From positions 248,001 to 312,000 of the forward strand of contig NZ_FSRL01000001.1 of the NCBI RefSeq assembly GCF_900142295.1: a stretch of 64,000 bases of DNA. Reading direction: 5' to 3'. A program made the position numbers and the translations under genes. Below the pieces are notes generated by a model. The model did not search any database and was not told where the DNA came from. It saw nothing but the letters and a program-made list of their open reading frames with translations. Shown here one piece after another: positions 15,378 through 24,895 of the stretch. Position 1 is the first letter of the stretch. Every line of letters begins with the position of its first letter. Source of the DNA: Vannielia litorea. Lineage in GTDB: Bacteria > Pseudomonadota > Alphaproteobacteria > Rhodobacterales > Rhodobacteraceae.

Positions 15378-17933
15378 ATGTCCGGCAGAAAGCGCCGCAA
15401 CAGCCACCCGCGTTTCATCGCCTCCGCGCTCGCGGGGGCGTTCTGCCTTGCGGCGCTTGTCTACCTGTCGATCAACGTGGCGCGCGACCTGCGGCTGCTC
15501 AACTCGGCCAGCTCCGACAACGTGCAATGGACCCTGTCCCAGGCCGAGGTGGAGTTTCTCGAGTTCCAGATGCACCTGGCCGCCCTGGCCGGGGCCGATG
15601 CCGAGGAGCTGCGCACCCTCAGGCGCGAATACGATATCTTCTACAGCCGCATCACCACGCTTGAGCAGAGTTCGATCTATGGCGGGCTGCGCGATGAGCC
15701 GGAGTTCTCCCGCAACCTGCGCATCGTGAAGACCTTTCTCGACCGCACCGTGCCACTGATCGACGCGCCCGACGATGCGCTGGCCGCCGCCGTGCCGGAG
15801 CTTCTGGCGCGCACCGAGGCCGTGCGCATCAACGTGCGCGGGCTGGCCAACTCGGGGCTCAACTACTTTGCCGTCGAGTCCGACCGGCGGCGCGACAACG
15901 TGGCGGTCACCCTGACCCAGCTCGCCGTGGGCGTCACCTTTCTGGTGCTGGCCCTGCTCGCCTTCGCCGCCTACCTCAACCACCTCAACCGCCTGAACAT
16001 CCGCCGCCGCCGCGAGGTGCTGGAGAGCGCGCGCCGGATGAACGTGGTCACCTCCACCGCGCTCGACGCGGTCATCGTCGTCGACAAGACCGGCGCCGTG
16101 CTCGACTTCAACGCCGCCGCCGAGCAGATCTTCGGATACCGGGCCGCCGAGGCTCTGGGGGCCAACCTGGGCGAGCTGATCGTGCCCGAACAGTACCGCG
16201 CCGCCCATGACGCCGGGATGCAGCGGATGCGCGATGGCGGCGAGCCTCGCGTGGTGGGCAAGGGCCGGGTCAAGCTCGAGGCACGGCGCAAGTCGGGCGA
16301 GATCTTTCCGGTCGAGTTTGCCGTCCAGTCGGCCGAGACCGACGCGGGCACTGTCTTCATCTCCTTCCTGCGCGACATCTCGCACCGGGTGAAGGCCGAG
16401 CAGGAGCTGGTCGAGGCCCGAGACCGCGCGCTGGCCGGCGAGAAGGCCAAGACCGATTTTCTCGCCACCATGAGCCACGAGATCCGTACGCCGCTGAACG
16501 GCCTGCTGGGCAATCTCGAACTCATGCAGGACACGCCGCTCAGCGCGCGCCAGGCGCGCTATGTCCGCAACATGGACACCTCCGGCAAGCTCTTGATGAG
16601 TCACATCTCCGACGTGCTCGACATCACCAAATACGACGCCGGCAAGCTCCAGCTCCGCCCGGTGGCGATGAACCTCTCCACGCTGCTGCAGGATATCGTC
16701 GACAACCAGAGCGGCGCCGCGCTGGCGCAGGATACCACGCTCGAATGGGGCTGGTCCGGGCCCCGGCTCGACTGGATCAGGGCCGACCGCGACCGGTTGC
16801 AGCACGTGCTGATGAACATCATCGGCAACGCGGTCAAGTTCACCCGCGGCGGGCGTGTGAAGGTCGAGGCCGAGCGGTTCGACGGGGCAGGGGGGGCGGA
16901 GTTGCAGATCACCGTCAGCGACACCGGCATCGGCATGGATGCGGGGCTTCAGGCCCGCATCTTCGACGATTTCATGACCGGAGACGCCTCCTATGACCGC
17001 GAGGTCGGCGGCACCGGCCTCGGGCTGGGCATCGCCAGGCGCTTCGTCACCGCGCTGGGGGGCACGATCGAAGTGGAGAGCGAGAAGGGCCAGGGCAGCA
17101 GCTTCCTGATCCGCCTGCCGGTCGAACCCATCGCCGCGCCGGGGCCGGAGATGGCGGCCCGCAAACCGCGCGGCACGGCAGCGGCCAGCAAGGTGCTGCT
17201 GGTCGAGGACAACGAGATCAACCGCGTGGTCGCCCGCGAGATGCTGGAGGCCTCGGGCCACAGCGTGACCCTGGCCCACAACGGGCACGAGGCGGTGGAG
17301 CGGGCCGGAAAGGAGCGTTTCGATCTCATCCTGATGGACATCTCCATGCCGGTGATGGACGGGCGCGAGGCCACCCGCACCATCCGTGCAGGCAAGGGCC
17401 CCTGCGCCCGCGTGCCCATCGTTGCCCTCACCGCCAATGCGATGGCCGAGGAGCAGGAGGCCTTCCTGAAGGACGGGATGGACGACATCGTGACCAAGCC
17501 GCTCTCCCGCGCCGCGCTCGACAGGGTGCTGGCCGACCACGCGGGCGCCGACAGCCCCGAGCGCGCCCCCGAGAACCCCGCCGTCGCCGGCAGCTACCTC
17601 GACGAGCTGCGCGAGACTCTGGGGGTCGAGGCGCTGGGCGGCCTGCTCGACCGCTTCGGCACCGAGGTGGAGGCGCTGCTCGCCTTTCTGGGCAGTTCCG
17701 CCGGGGAGGATCTCGCCGAGACCGCCGCCCGCGCCCACAAGATCGCCGGCAGTTCGGCGACCCTTGGCGCTGTGGCCCTGCGGGCTGCGCTGGTGCGGGT
17801 CGAGGAGGTCGCCAAGGCCGGCGAGGTCGCGGTCATGCAGGAGGCCATCGCGGCCCTGCCGCAGGTCTGGGCGCAAACCCGCGCCGCGCTCGTGGCCGAG
17901 CGCCGCAGGGCACCCCGCCCGGCGGCGCAGTAG
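15378..17933 (+). CDS. Hybrid sensor histidine kinase (PAS-HisKA-HATPase-REC-HPt)
   Basis: An 851-residue membrane kinase. Helices near residues 14-35 and 178-205 enclose a periplasmic helical sensor. A PAS domain follows (about 225-335, ALDAVIVVDKTGAVLDFN). The phospho-His is about residue 367 in MSHEIRTPLNG; ATP-binding blocks are NIIGNAVKF, DTGIGMD and GTGLGLGIA. A receiver domain follows (VLLVEDNEINR, phospho-Asp near 654 in LMDISMPVMDG), then a C-terminal HPt with His in AHKIAGSSATLG. The HPt should pass phosphate to a separate regulator, plausibly the LuxR-type protein at 11.6-12.2 kb. Confidence 0.92.
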   Translation: MSGRKRRNSHPRFIASALAGAFCLAALVYLSINVARDLRLLNSASSDNVQWTLSQAEVEFLEFQMHLAALAGADAEELRTLRREYDIFYSRITTLEQSSIYGGLRDEPEFSRNLRIVKTFLDRTVPLIDAPDDALAAAVPELLARTEAVRINVRGLANSGLNYFAVESDRRRDNVAVTLTQLAVGVTFLVLALLAFAAYLNHLNRLNIRRRREVLESARRMNVVTSTALDAVIVVDKTGAVLDFNAAAEQIFGYRAAEALGANLGELIVPEQYRAAHDAGMQRMRDGGEPRVVGKGRVKLEARRKSGEIFPVEFAVQSAETDAGTVFISFLRDISHRVKAEQELVEARDRALAGEKAKTDFLATMSHEIRTPLNGLLGNLELMQDTPLSARQARYVRNMDTSGKLLMSHISDVLDITKYDAGKLQLRPVAMNLSTLLQDIVDNQSGAALAQDTTLEWGWSGPRLDWIRADRDRLQHVLMNIIGNAVKFTRGGRVKVEAERFDGAGGAELQITVSDTGIGMDAGLQARIFDDFMTGDASYDREVGGTGLGLGIARRFVTALGGTIEVESEKGQGSSFLIRLPVEPIAAPGPEMAARKPRGTAAASKVLLVEDNEINRVVAREMLEASGHSVTLAHNGHEAVERAGKERFDLILMDISMPVMDGREATRTIRAGKGPCARVPIVALTANAMAEEQEAFLKDGMDDIVTKPLSRAALDRVLADHAGADSPERAPENPAVAGSYLDELRETLGVEALGGLLDRFGTEVEALLAFLGSSAGEDLAETAARAHKIAGSSATLGAVALRAALVRVEEVAKAGEVAVMQEAIAALPQVWAQTRAALVAERRRAPRPAAQ

Positions 17934-17939
17934 GCCGCG

Positions 17940-19139
17940 TCAGGGCCGGACCAGCCCCAGCACCCGCCCGATCTCGCCCACGTTGGTGATCGTGCTGTCA
18001 TAGCAGGCGATGGAATCGCCCGGCAGCAGGAAGGGGTCGTAGTCGTCGCGGTCGGCGCGGCGCAGAAGGTTCTCGATATCGCGCTCGATCACCACCGAGA
18101 CCTTCGTGATCGGGTTGCGCGAGAACAGCACCGAAGAGCGGTTGGCGCTGGTCGCCCGCGCACCGCCCACGCAATTGGTGTTCACCACCGCCTGCAGATA
18201 GCGGGTGCCATAGGGCACCTCGCGGGTCTCCCGCCCGATGGCGGAGGGCGCGTTGCCGGTGGCGGGCTGGGTGAGGTTCGACAGGAACAGCGAAATCCCC
18301 GGCGGGCTGATCGGGCTCGGGCGCATCAGGTCTTCCTGGAAGCAGCCCCGGCTCGGCACGTTCACCTCGTCGCCGGTGAGCAGCATGATGTCCACCGCGT
18401 TCTGCCCCTCGAACACGCCGCGCATGTCGAGCGTGTAGAGCGTGCCGCCCCGGCGCACCTCGACGGCGGAAATGTCGGCATCGGGCCGCACGCCCCCCGC
18501 CGCCCGCAGCGCGGCAGAGAGGTTGCGCCCCTCGGTCGAGGCCCCCAGCGCCTGCTGGCGGCGGCTGTCGACCTGGTCGCCCGGCACGCCCCCGATCTCC
18601 ACGGCCTGGGGCTCGAAGACGGCGCCCGAGACCCCCACGGTCACGGAGGCGAAATCGGCAACCCGCACCGAGATCCGCGGTGTGTCGGCAAAGAAGTCGC
18701 CGGCCAGCAGCTGGCGGGCGATATCGGCCTCGATCTGCGAGGTGAGCCGCCCCTGCGCCGAAATCGGAGCGAGGAAAGGCAGCTTCAGGGTGCCGTCGCG
18801 CGACACGACGTAATCGCCGTTGAAGGTTTCGTCGTCTCCGACGCGGATATTCACCAGGTCGTTGCGGGTGAGCCGCTCGCCGCGCAGCGCCGAGGCCGCC
18901 GCCGCGCCACTGCCCTTGCCGCCCGCGCCGCCGCGCGGGGCGCGGCATTTCTGGGCGTTGAGGGTGGCCGAGCGGAGAAACTGCGCCTCGCCCCGGCTCA
19001 CGTCGGGCTGGCGATACTGCGCCTGGTAGGCATCGCCCTGGTCGACCGGTTCGAGGTTGTCGGGCGTATCGAGCGCGGCGCAGGCCGTCAGGGCCAGCGC
19101 GGTAACGAGCGCCGTGGAAGATTTGAAGACCTGCACCAT
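17940..19139 (-). CDS. Outer-membrane polysaccharide export protein (Wza family)
   Basis: A 399-residue lipoprotein. The start at 19139 gives a lipoprotein signal ending in LTAC (Cys20), whereas the longer upstream frame has no signal. The polysaccharide-export domain is visible at about residues 90-190 (VNIRVGDDETFNGDYVVSRD, then GTLKLPFLAPISAQG), followed by SLBB-like repeats (EIGGVPGDQV, LDMRGVFEGQNAVDIMLLTG). It should form the outer-membrane channel for the polymer. It converges with the hybrid kinase (6 bp apart) and diverges from the flippase gene, with an inverted repeat in the shared promoter region. Confidence 0.88.
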   Translation of the reverse strand: MVQVFKSSTALVTALALTACAALDTPDNLEPVDQGDAYQAQYRQPDVSRGEAQFLRSATLNAQKCRAPRGGAGGKGSGAAAASALRGERLTRNDLVNIRVGDDETFNGDYVVSRDGTLKLPFLAPISAQGRLTSQIEADIARQLLAGDFFADTPRISVRVADFASVTVGVSGAVFEPQAVEIGGVPGDQVDSRRQQALGASTEGRNLSAALRAAGGVRPDADISAVEVRRGGTLYTLDMRGVFEGQNAVDIMLLTGDEVNVPSRGCFQEDLMRPSPISPPGISLFLSNLTQPATGNAPSAIGRETREVPYGTRYLQAVVNTNCVGGARATSANRSSVLFSRNPITKVSVVIERDIENLLRRADRDDYDPFLLPGDSIACYDSTITNVGEIGRVLGLVRP

Positions 19140-19223
19140 CACTGCTTTCGCCTTGTCACCTGCGGTTGAGTGATTGTTATTGCCTTGTCTCGCCCCGGTC
19201 GAGAGAGCGTCGGTCGCGGACAC

Positions 19224-19240
19224 CCTATCCGTTGGGATAT
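19224..19240. promoter_or_regulatory. EPS-locus inverted repeat, site 4 (CTATCC-N4-GGATAT)
   Basis: It lies between the divergent wza-like and wzx-like genes, 85 bp from one start and 100 bp from the other. Five-base TATCC/GGATA cores are exact with a GTTG spacer. Confidence 0.5.
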
Positions 19241-19339
19241 GATGCACAACTGTTGCGCCTTTCGCCTCTCCTTGGGCGCGCAAGACGGCGGAATGCTGCT
19301 GGCGTAGACCTTGGCCACCAACAGCCAAGGGACCAACAG

Positions 19340-20578
19340 ATGCTTACCACTCACGGAACATCTCGTATCGTGCAGAACCTCCTCGCCTACGGCGCGTCGG
19401 AGGTTGCTGCCAAGGTCTCGCGGCTGTTGGTGGTCGTCGCCGTCGCCCGAACGCTCGATCTCGAGCAGATCGGTGTGGCGGCGGCGGCTCTTGCGGCGGC
19501 CGACATCCTGAAGGCGCTCACCGAGAACGGCGTCGGCCAGCGCATCATCGCTGCCCGCGACGACGAGCTGGAGGCCACCTGCGCCACCGCTCACCGGATC
19601 TTCTGGGCCTGGTGCCTCGGCCTCTTCGTGCTGCAATCGGCGGTGGGTTTTGCGCTCTACGCCGCTGGCGGCAGCCTGACCCTGCTGCTGCTGATCCTCC
19701 TGCTGGCGGGCGAGTACCTCTTCATGCCCGGCGGGCTGGTGCAGACGGCGCTGGCCATGCGCGCGGGCAAGCTGCGCCAGACAGCCGCCATCTCCGGCGG
19801 CCAGATCGTGGCGGCCAACTTCATGTCGGCGGCGCTTGCCCTGGCCTGGCCCTCGGCACTGGCGCTGATCCTGCCGCGCCTGCTCACCGCGCCCTTCTGG
19901 CTCGTCGCCATGCGCCGCCTGCACCCCTGGACGCCCGATGTCACCGCCCCCCGCGCCCCGCTCGCACCCTTCGCCCGCTTCGGCGCGGCGGTGCTCGGGG
20001 TGGAGCTGGTCAAGGCCCTGCGCCTGCAGGCCGACAAGCTGATCGTCGGCACCCTCATGGGCGCCGAGGCGCTGGGCCTCTACTTCATGGCCTTCAACGC
20101 GGGCCTCAGCCTCGCAACCTCGTTCTCCACCGCCTTTTCCACCGTGCTCTTTCCGCACCTCTGCACCAGCACCGACCGGGCGCAGGCGCTGCGCCAGGCG
20201 ATGCTGCTCGGCCTCGGCCTCATCACCCCCGCCGTGCTGGCCCAGGCGCTGCTGGCCCCGGTCTATGTTCCGCTGCTCCTGGGCGCGGGCTGGGAGGAGC
20301 TACCGCAGATCGTGTCGATCCTCTGCCTCGTCGCCATCCCCACCACCCTCTGGGCCGCCGCTGCCGGCTGGATGCGGGCGCAGGGCCGCGCCGGGGCCGA
20401 GTTTCGCGTGACTGCGCTGATGACCGCCGCGCTCATGCTCAACACCGCGGCCCTCGCCCCCTTCGGCTTGCTGCCCGTCGCCACCGGCTACGCGCTCACC
20501 GCCACCGTGGTGATGGTGCTGGCCTCGCTTCCCGCCCTGCACGCGGCCTTCGCCCGCCCCAACCTCGCAAAGGTCTGA
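19340..20578 (+). CDS. Lipid-linked oligosaccharide flippase (Wzx/MATE-like)
   Basis: A 412-residue polytopic membrane protein with about twelve hydrophobic segments. It begins with the typical amphipathic start and SEVAAKVSRLLVVVAVAR, and contains a charged loop LVKALRLQADKLIVGTLMG as in polysaccharide-biosynthesis flippases. It should move undecaprenyl-linked repeats across the inner membrane before polymerisation. The ATG at 19340 has AAGGGA nine bases upstream. Three glycosyltransferase genes follow with almost no gaps, so it heads their operon. Confidence 0.85.
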   Translation: MLTTHGTSRIVQNLLAYGASEVAAKVSRLLVVVAVARTLDLEQIGVAAAALAAADILKALTENGVGQRIIAARDDELEATCATAHRIFWAWCLGLFVLQSAVGFALYAAGGSLTLLLLILLLAGEYLFMPGGLVQTALAMRAGKLRQTAAISGGQIVAANFMSAALALAWPSALALILPRLLTAPFWLVAMRRLHPWTPDVTAPRAPLAPFARFGAAVLGVELVKALRLQADKLIVGTLMGAEALGLYFMAFNAGLSLATSFSTAFSTVLFPHLCTSTDRAQALRQAMLLGLGLITPAVLAQALLAPVYVPLLLGAGWEELPQIVSILCLVAIPTTLWAAAAGWMRAQGRAGAEFRVTALMTAALMLNTAALAPFGLLPVATGYALTATVVMVLASLPALHAAFARPNLAKV

Positions 20579-20581
20579 CCC

Positions 20582-21502
20582 ATGCCCGCGATCTCCATCG
20601 TCATCCCCTGCTACAACGCCGAGGCAACCATCCTCGCCACACTCGAAAGCCTGCTGCGCCAGAGCTTTGCCGACTGGGAGGCCATCTGCATCGACGACGG
20701 CTCGACCGATGCCACCATGACCCTGGTGCGCTCCGCCGCCTGGCAGGATCCGCGCATCCGCCTCGTGGTGAACCTCGGCAAGGGCCCCAGCGTGGCCCGC
20801 AACGCGGGCGTTCTGCGCCATGCCACCGCGCCGCTGGTGGCCTTCTGCGATGCCGATGATCTCTGGCACCCGGAGAAGCTGGCCCAGGTCGTCGCCGCCT
20901 TCGACGACGAGACCACCGAGGCCGTCTATGGCCAGATCGAGTTTTTCCGCCAGGCGCCGGGCGATGGCCGAGTGCGCTCCACGGTGCCCGAGGGGCCGCT
21001 GACCATTCCGATGCTGCTGGGCGAGAACCCGGTCTGCACCATGTCCAACCTCTCGGTCCGGCGCGAGACCTTCGCGCAGACCTGCGGGTTCGACAGCGCG
21101 ATGGTCCACAACGAGGACCTCGAATGGCTGATCCGTCTGGTGGGCGACGGCGCCCGTGTGGTGGGCCTGCCCGCCCTGCACACCTACTACCGCACCAGCC
21201 CGGGCGGGCTCTCCACCGACCTCGCCGCCATGACCGCAGGCCGCGCCACCGCGCTCGAAACCGCCGCCCGCTACGGCTTTTCTCCTGACGCGGGCAACCA
21301 CGCCCGCCACGAGCGCTACCTCGCCCGCCGCGCGCTGCGCCTCGGCGCGCCCGCCCGCGAGGCCCTGCGCCACGCCCTGGCCGGGCTGCGCCACAGCCCC
21401 GCCGGCTTTTTCTCGCCCGCCCGCCGCGGCGCGCTCACCCTTGCGGGGGCCGCGCTCGCCCCGCTTCTGCCGCGCCCCCTGCGCCGCGCCCTCTTTTCCT
21501 GA
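20582..21502 (+). CDS. Glycosyltransferase family 2
   Basis: A 306-residue cytoplasmic GT-A enzyme. It has the start motif VIPCYNAEATILATLESLL, nucleotide-binding DDGSTD, the metal-binding DADD in FCDADDLWHPEKL, and the acceptor-side NEDLEWLIRL. The gene begins four bases after the flippase stop. It would add one sugar of the repeat unit; donor and acceptor are not readable. Confidence 0.9.
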   Translation: MPAISIVIPCYNAEATILATLESLLRQSFADWEAICIDDGSTDATMTLVRSAAWQDPRIRLVVNLGKGPSVARNAGVLRHATAPLVAFCDADDLWHPEKLAQVVAAFDDETTEAVYGQIEFFRQAPGDGRVRSTVPEGPLTIPMLLGENPVCTMSNLSVRRETFAQTCGFDSAMVHNEDLEWLIRLVGDGARVVGLPALHTYYRTSPGGLSTDLAAMTAGRATALETAARYGFSPDAGNHARHERYLARRALRLGAPAREALRHALAGLRHSPAGFFSPARRGALTLAGAALAPLLPRPLRRALFS

Positions 21503-21525
21503 TCGCCCGCCAGAAAGGCCACGCC

Positions 21526-22500
21526 ATGACCCTCGCCTCCATCATCGTCCCCGCCTTCAACGTCGAAGCCACTCTGGCCGAGACCCTGACCGCGCTGCTT
21601 GCCCAGACCTACCCCGACTTCGAGATCATCGTGGTCGACGACGGCTCGACCGACCGCACGCCGCTGATCGCGCAGCGCTTTGCGCGCGACGCCCGCCTGC
21701 GCATCGTCCAGCAGGGCAACCGGGGCCTCGCCGGGGCCCGTAACTCCGGTATCCAGGCCGCACGGGGCGAGATCATCGGTTTCTGCGACGCCGATGACCT
21801 CTGGCACCCCGAAAAACTCGCCCGCCACGCGGCCCACCTCGCGGCCAACCCGGAGGTCGGCATCAGCTACTCCGGCTCGGCGCTGATCGACGAGGCCTCC
21901 CGCCCGCTCCGCACCGCACAGCGCCCGCGCCTCGCCGGGGTCGACGCCAGCACGATCTTCAAGCGCAACCCGATCGGCAACGGCTCTGCCCCGGTCATCC
22001 GCCGCGCCGTCTTCGACGAGATCGGCTACTGCCCCCGGCAGGAGCCCTCCCGTATCTGGTATTTCGACGAGACCTTCCGCCAGTCGGAAGACATCGAGTG
22101 CTGGCTGCGCATCGCCCTCTCCACCTGCTGGCGCTTCGAGGGCATCGAGGGGCTGCTCACGCGGTATCGGGTCAACTCCGGCGGCCTCTCGGCCAACACC
22201 GCCCGCCAGCGTGCCGCATGGGAGCGGATGGTTACCAAGCTGACCCCGCTCAACCCCGCCTTCTTTGCCGTCAACACGCCCGCTGCGCGGGCCTATCAGC
22301 TGCGCTACCTGTCGCGCCGCGCCATCTCCGACCGCGACGGTGCCCGCGCATGGGAGCTGCTGCGCGAGGCCATGGCCGCCTCCCGCCTGCCGCTGCTGGA
22401 AGAGCCGGTCAAGACCGGCGTCACCTGCGCCGCCGCCGCCCTGCTCAATGCCGCCGGCCGCCTCGGCAAGGCCCGCATCGCCGGGGAGCAGGCCCGATGA
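21526..22500 (+). CDS. Glycosyltransferase family 2
   Basis: A 324-residue GT-A enzyme, clearly a relative of the preceding gene: VPAFNVEATLAETLTALL, VVDDGSTDRTPL, GFCDADDLWHPEKLARH and SEDIECWLRIA align with it. It starts 24 bp after the previous stop and overlaps the next gene by four bases. The close similarity suggests local duplication with divergence of the C-terminal acceptor part. Confidence 0.9.
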   Translation: MTLASIIVPAFNVEATLAETLTALLAQTYPDFEIIVVDDGSTDRTPLIAQRFARDARLRIVQQGNRGLAGARNSGIQAARGEIIGFCDADDLWHPEKLARHAAHLAANPEVGISYSGSALIDEASRPLRTAQRPRLAGVDASTIFKRNPIGNGSAPVIRRAVFDEIGYCPRQEPSRIWYFDETFRQSEDIECWLRIALSTCWRFEGIEGLLTRYRVNSGGLSANTARQRAAWERMVTKLTPLNPAFFAVNTPAARAYQLRYLSRRAISDRDGARAWELLREAMAASRLPLLEEPVKTGVTCAAAALLNAAGRLGKARIAGEQAR

Positions 22501-23510
22501 CCCGCCTCCGTGTTCTCCATCTCGTCGACGACACCACCGCCGGCGGCGTCATGCGGGTGATCGACCACCTGCTGACCGCCCCCGAACTGGCCGCGCAGGC
22601 CGACCACGAGCTGCGCACCGTCGCGCGCGGCGGGATCGGGCCGGGGCGGCTCAAGGCCGATGTGATCGTGTCCCATCTCGCCGTCAGCTGGCGCGCGCTG
22701 CCGATGCTGGCGCTCCTGCGCCTGTGCAACCCGCGCGCCCGGCTCATCCATGTCGAGCACAGCTACACCGAGGCTTTCGTGGCCGAATGCGTGCCGCGCA
22801 AGGGCCGGTTCACCCGCCTCCTGCGCACCGCCTACCGCCTGTTCGACACGGTGGTGGCGGTGAGCGCGGCCCAGGGCGCATGGCTTGCCCGCATCGGTGC
22901 CGTCAGGACCGGTGCGCTGCGGGTGATCCGCTCCACCGTCGACACCGCGCCCTTCCGCGCGCTGCCGCGCCCCGCCGGTCCGGTCCGGGTGTTCGGTGCC
23001 ATCGGGCGGCTCGACCGTCAGAAGGGCTTTGACACGCTCATCGCGGCCTTCCGGCAGGTCGAGCGGGAGGACATCGCGCTGCACATCTACGGCGAAGGCC
23101 CCGAGAAGGCCGCGCTCGAGGCGCTCGCCGGGGCGGACCCGCGCATCCGCTTCATGGGCTTCGCCGCCAATCCGGCAGAGGCCTTTGCGGCGGTGGATTG
23201 CGTTGCCATGCCGTCGCGCTGGGAGGCCTATGGCCTCGTCGCGCTGGAGGCCCTCGCCGCGGGTCGCAGCCTGCTGGTCAACCCGGTCGACGGGTTGCAG
23301 GACCATGTCGCCACCGGCGCTGTTGCCGCCCGGGCACCCTCCGCCGAGGCCTGGGCCGCGCTCATCACGTGCACCGCCGAAAGCCGCGAGGCCCGGCCCG
23401 ACGCCCCGATGCCCACCTCGCTGCCGCTCTGGCAGGCGCTCATCGCCGGGACAGACACGCAGGCAGGGCAGGGGGCCGGTGAGCCCTCCGCCGGGCCGCG
23501 CGCGGCCTAG
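22497..23510 (+). CDS. Glycosyltransferase family 4 (GT-B fold)
   Basis: A 337-residue GT-B enzyme. The N-terminal half begins RVLHLVDDTTAGGVMRVIDH with the Gly loop; the C-terminal half has GAIGRLDRQKGFDTLI, IYGEGPEKAAL and the E-x7-E donor site in MPSRWEAYGLVALEALAAG. Its ATG overlaps the previous stop (ATGA). It is the last gene of the flippase operon and overlaps the convergent ROK gene by four bases. Confidence 0.9.
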   Translation: MTRLRVLHLVDDTTAGGVMRVIDHLLTAPELAAQADHELRTVARGGIGPGRLKADVIVSHLAVSWRALPMLALLRLCNPRARLIHVEHSYTEAFVAECVPRKGRFTRLLRTAYRLFDTVVAVSAAQGAWLARIGAVRTGALRVIRSTVDTAPFRALPRPAGPVRVFGAIGRLDRQKGFDTLIAAFRQVEREDIALHIYGEGPEKAALEALAGADPRIRFMGFAANPAEAFAAVDCVAMPSRWEAYGLVALEALAAGRSLLVNPVDGLQDHVATGAVAARAPSAEAWAALITCTAESREARPDAPMPTSLPLWQALIAGTDTQAGQGAGEPSAGPRAA

Positions 23511-24718
23511 AGCGAGGTCAGCCCCGCGTTCGCGTTCAGCAGGAACTGCGAGAAGATCGGTGCGCTGGCCGCGCCGATGCCCCGCGCGATCTGCCCGATG
23601 CTGCCTGCCTCGATGCGCGGCTCGATCAGCCCGCGCGTGTCCTGGTTCACCAGGTAGCGCCGCACCCGCGCCACGAGGTCGGCCCGCACCTCGGGCGGAA
23701 AGGCCCCGTCGATCACGATGGCCTCGAAGTCGATCACCGAGCAGATCGAGAGCGAGGCCTTGGCCAGCTCCTGCGCCGTCTGCGCCAGCCACGGGTCCAC
23801 GTAGCGCGCCAGCATCGGCCAGTCCTGCGGCTTTTGCCACAGCAGGCGCGGGTCCACCCCCGCCTCCGTCAGCCGCCCCTCGAGCAGGTGAATGGAGGCC
23901 ACGTCGATCATCTGCCGGCTCTCGCCCATCGGCCCGGTCGTGCGCAGCGAGCCCAGTGCGCCCGCATTGCCCTGGTTGCCGGCAAAGACCGTGTTGTTCA
24001 GCACCACCCCGCCGCCGATGAAGGAGCTGACGAAGAAGAAGGCGTAATCCCTGAACTCCTTGCCGCGCCCGTAGAGATGCTCGGCCTGGCAGGCGGCGGT
24101 GCCGTCGTTCAGCATGAACACCGGCAGATCGCTGAACCGGGCCACCTCGGCGGCAAAATCCACGTCCTTCCAGGAGCGGAACTTCTCGGCCATCTCGCCG
24201 GTCAGGTCGTGCCACTTCCAGAGTTCGAAGGGCGCGGCGATGCCGATGCCGCAGAGCCGCCCGCGCGCGTCGGGCGCCAGCGCGTCGAGAAACCCGGCGA
24301 TGCCGCGCTCCAGCAGGCTGAACACCGCCTCGGGGAAGGGGTAGTCGTAATGCTCCTGCAGCTGCTGGCGCACCTTGCCGTCGATGCCCGTCAGCACCAG
24401 GTCGGCGCTGCGCCGCCCGATCTTGAAGCCGATCGAGAGCACCCCGTCGGGGTTGAGCCCCATCGGGATCGAGGGCTTGCCCACCCGGCCCCTGCTCGGG
24501 GTGCCGCGCAGCACGATGCCGTCCTTCTCGAGGCGGCGCAGGATGATCGAGATGGTCTGAGGCGAGAGGTTGACGAGCCGGGCAATGTCGCTTCCGGCCA
24601 TCGCGCCGCGACGCTGCAAGACAGAGAGCAGCAGGCGCTCGTTGTAATCGCGCACGCCCGACTGGTTCACACCGCCGCTCAGCCCTTTGATCTCGCTGCC
24701 GTCCATCCCCTTGGCCAT
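23507..24718 (-). CDS. ROK-family transcription regulator of the fructose operon
   Basis: A 403-residue repressor of the NagC/Mlc/XylR type. An N-terminal winged helix (about residues 25-85, GSDIARLVNLSPQTISIILRR) is followed by an ROK sugar-kinase fold with ND in MLNDGTAACQAEHLYGRG and GGG in FIGGGVVLNN. The usual ROK zinc-cysteine cluster is absent: the corresponding region reads GNQGNAGALGSLR. ATG at 24718 is chosen over GTG at 24724. It is divergent from frcB with an AATAAA-N5-TTTATT repeat between them, so it probably represses the operon in response to fructose or its phosphate. Confidence 0.88.
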   Translation of the reverse strand: MAKGMDGSEIKGLSGGVNQSGVRDYNERLLLSVLQRRGAMAGSDIARLVNLSPQTISIILRRLEKDGIVLRGTPSRGRVGKPSIPMGLNPDGVLSIGFKIGRRSADLVLTGIDGKVRQQLQEHYDYPFPEAVFSLLERGIAGFLDALAPDARGRLCGIGIAAPFELWKWHDLTGEMAEKFRSWKDVDFAAEVARFSDLPVFMLNDGTAACQAEHLYGRGKEFRDYAFFFVSSFIGGGVVLNNTVFAGNQGNAGALGSLRTTGPMGESRQMIDVASIHLLEGRLTEAGVDPRLLWQKPQDWPMLARYVDPWLAQTAQELAKASLSICSVIDFEAIVIDGAFPPEVRADLVARVRRYLVNQDTRGLIEPRIEAGSIGQIARGIGAASAPIFSQFLLNANAGLTSL

Positions 24719-24760
24719 ACGCACATTCCCGCTCTCGCGGAAGTAGGCCCGCTGCCGATT

Positions 24761-24777
24761 AATAAATCAAGTTTATT
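24761..24777. promoter_or_regulatory. Candidate ROK operator AATAAA-N5-TTTATT with adjoining -35 box
   Basis: An AT-only inverted repeat in an otherwise GC-rich gap, the kind of site bound by Mlc/NagC-type repressors. A TTGACA hexamer (24784-24789) directly follows it on the frcB side, so binding would occlude the frcB promoter. No convincing -10 box is visible. Confidence 0.5.
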
Positions 24778-24895
24778 TATTTATTGACAGGTTCGTGAGA
24801 ATCGAGCTTTCCTTCGCCTCACCCCGAGGCAGAGGACGGCCCCGGGGCGGATCAATGGGAGATCCGACCAGGTCAATGATCCCAGGGAGGACATC

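Noticed and set aside
15120..17876. A 918-codon open frame on the minus strand
   Set aside because: It is antisense to the hybrid kinase, whose domains are all intact. Its product is repetitive His/Gly/Glu/Arg-rich text typical of the complement of GC-rich genes.
22305..24215. A 636-codon minus-strand frame
   Set aside because: It crosses the GT4 gene and overlaps the ROK gene out of frame; no protein-like motifs.
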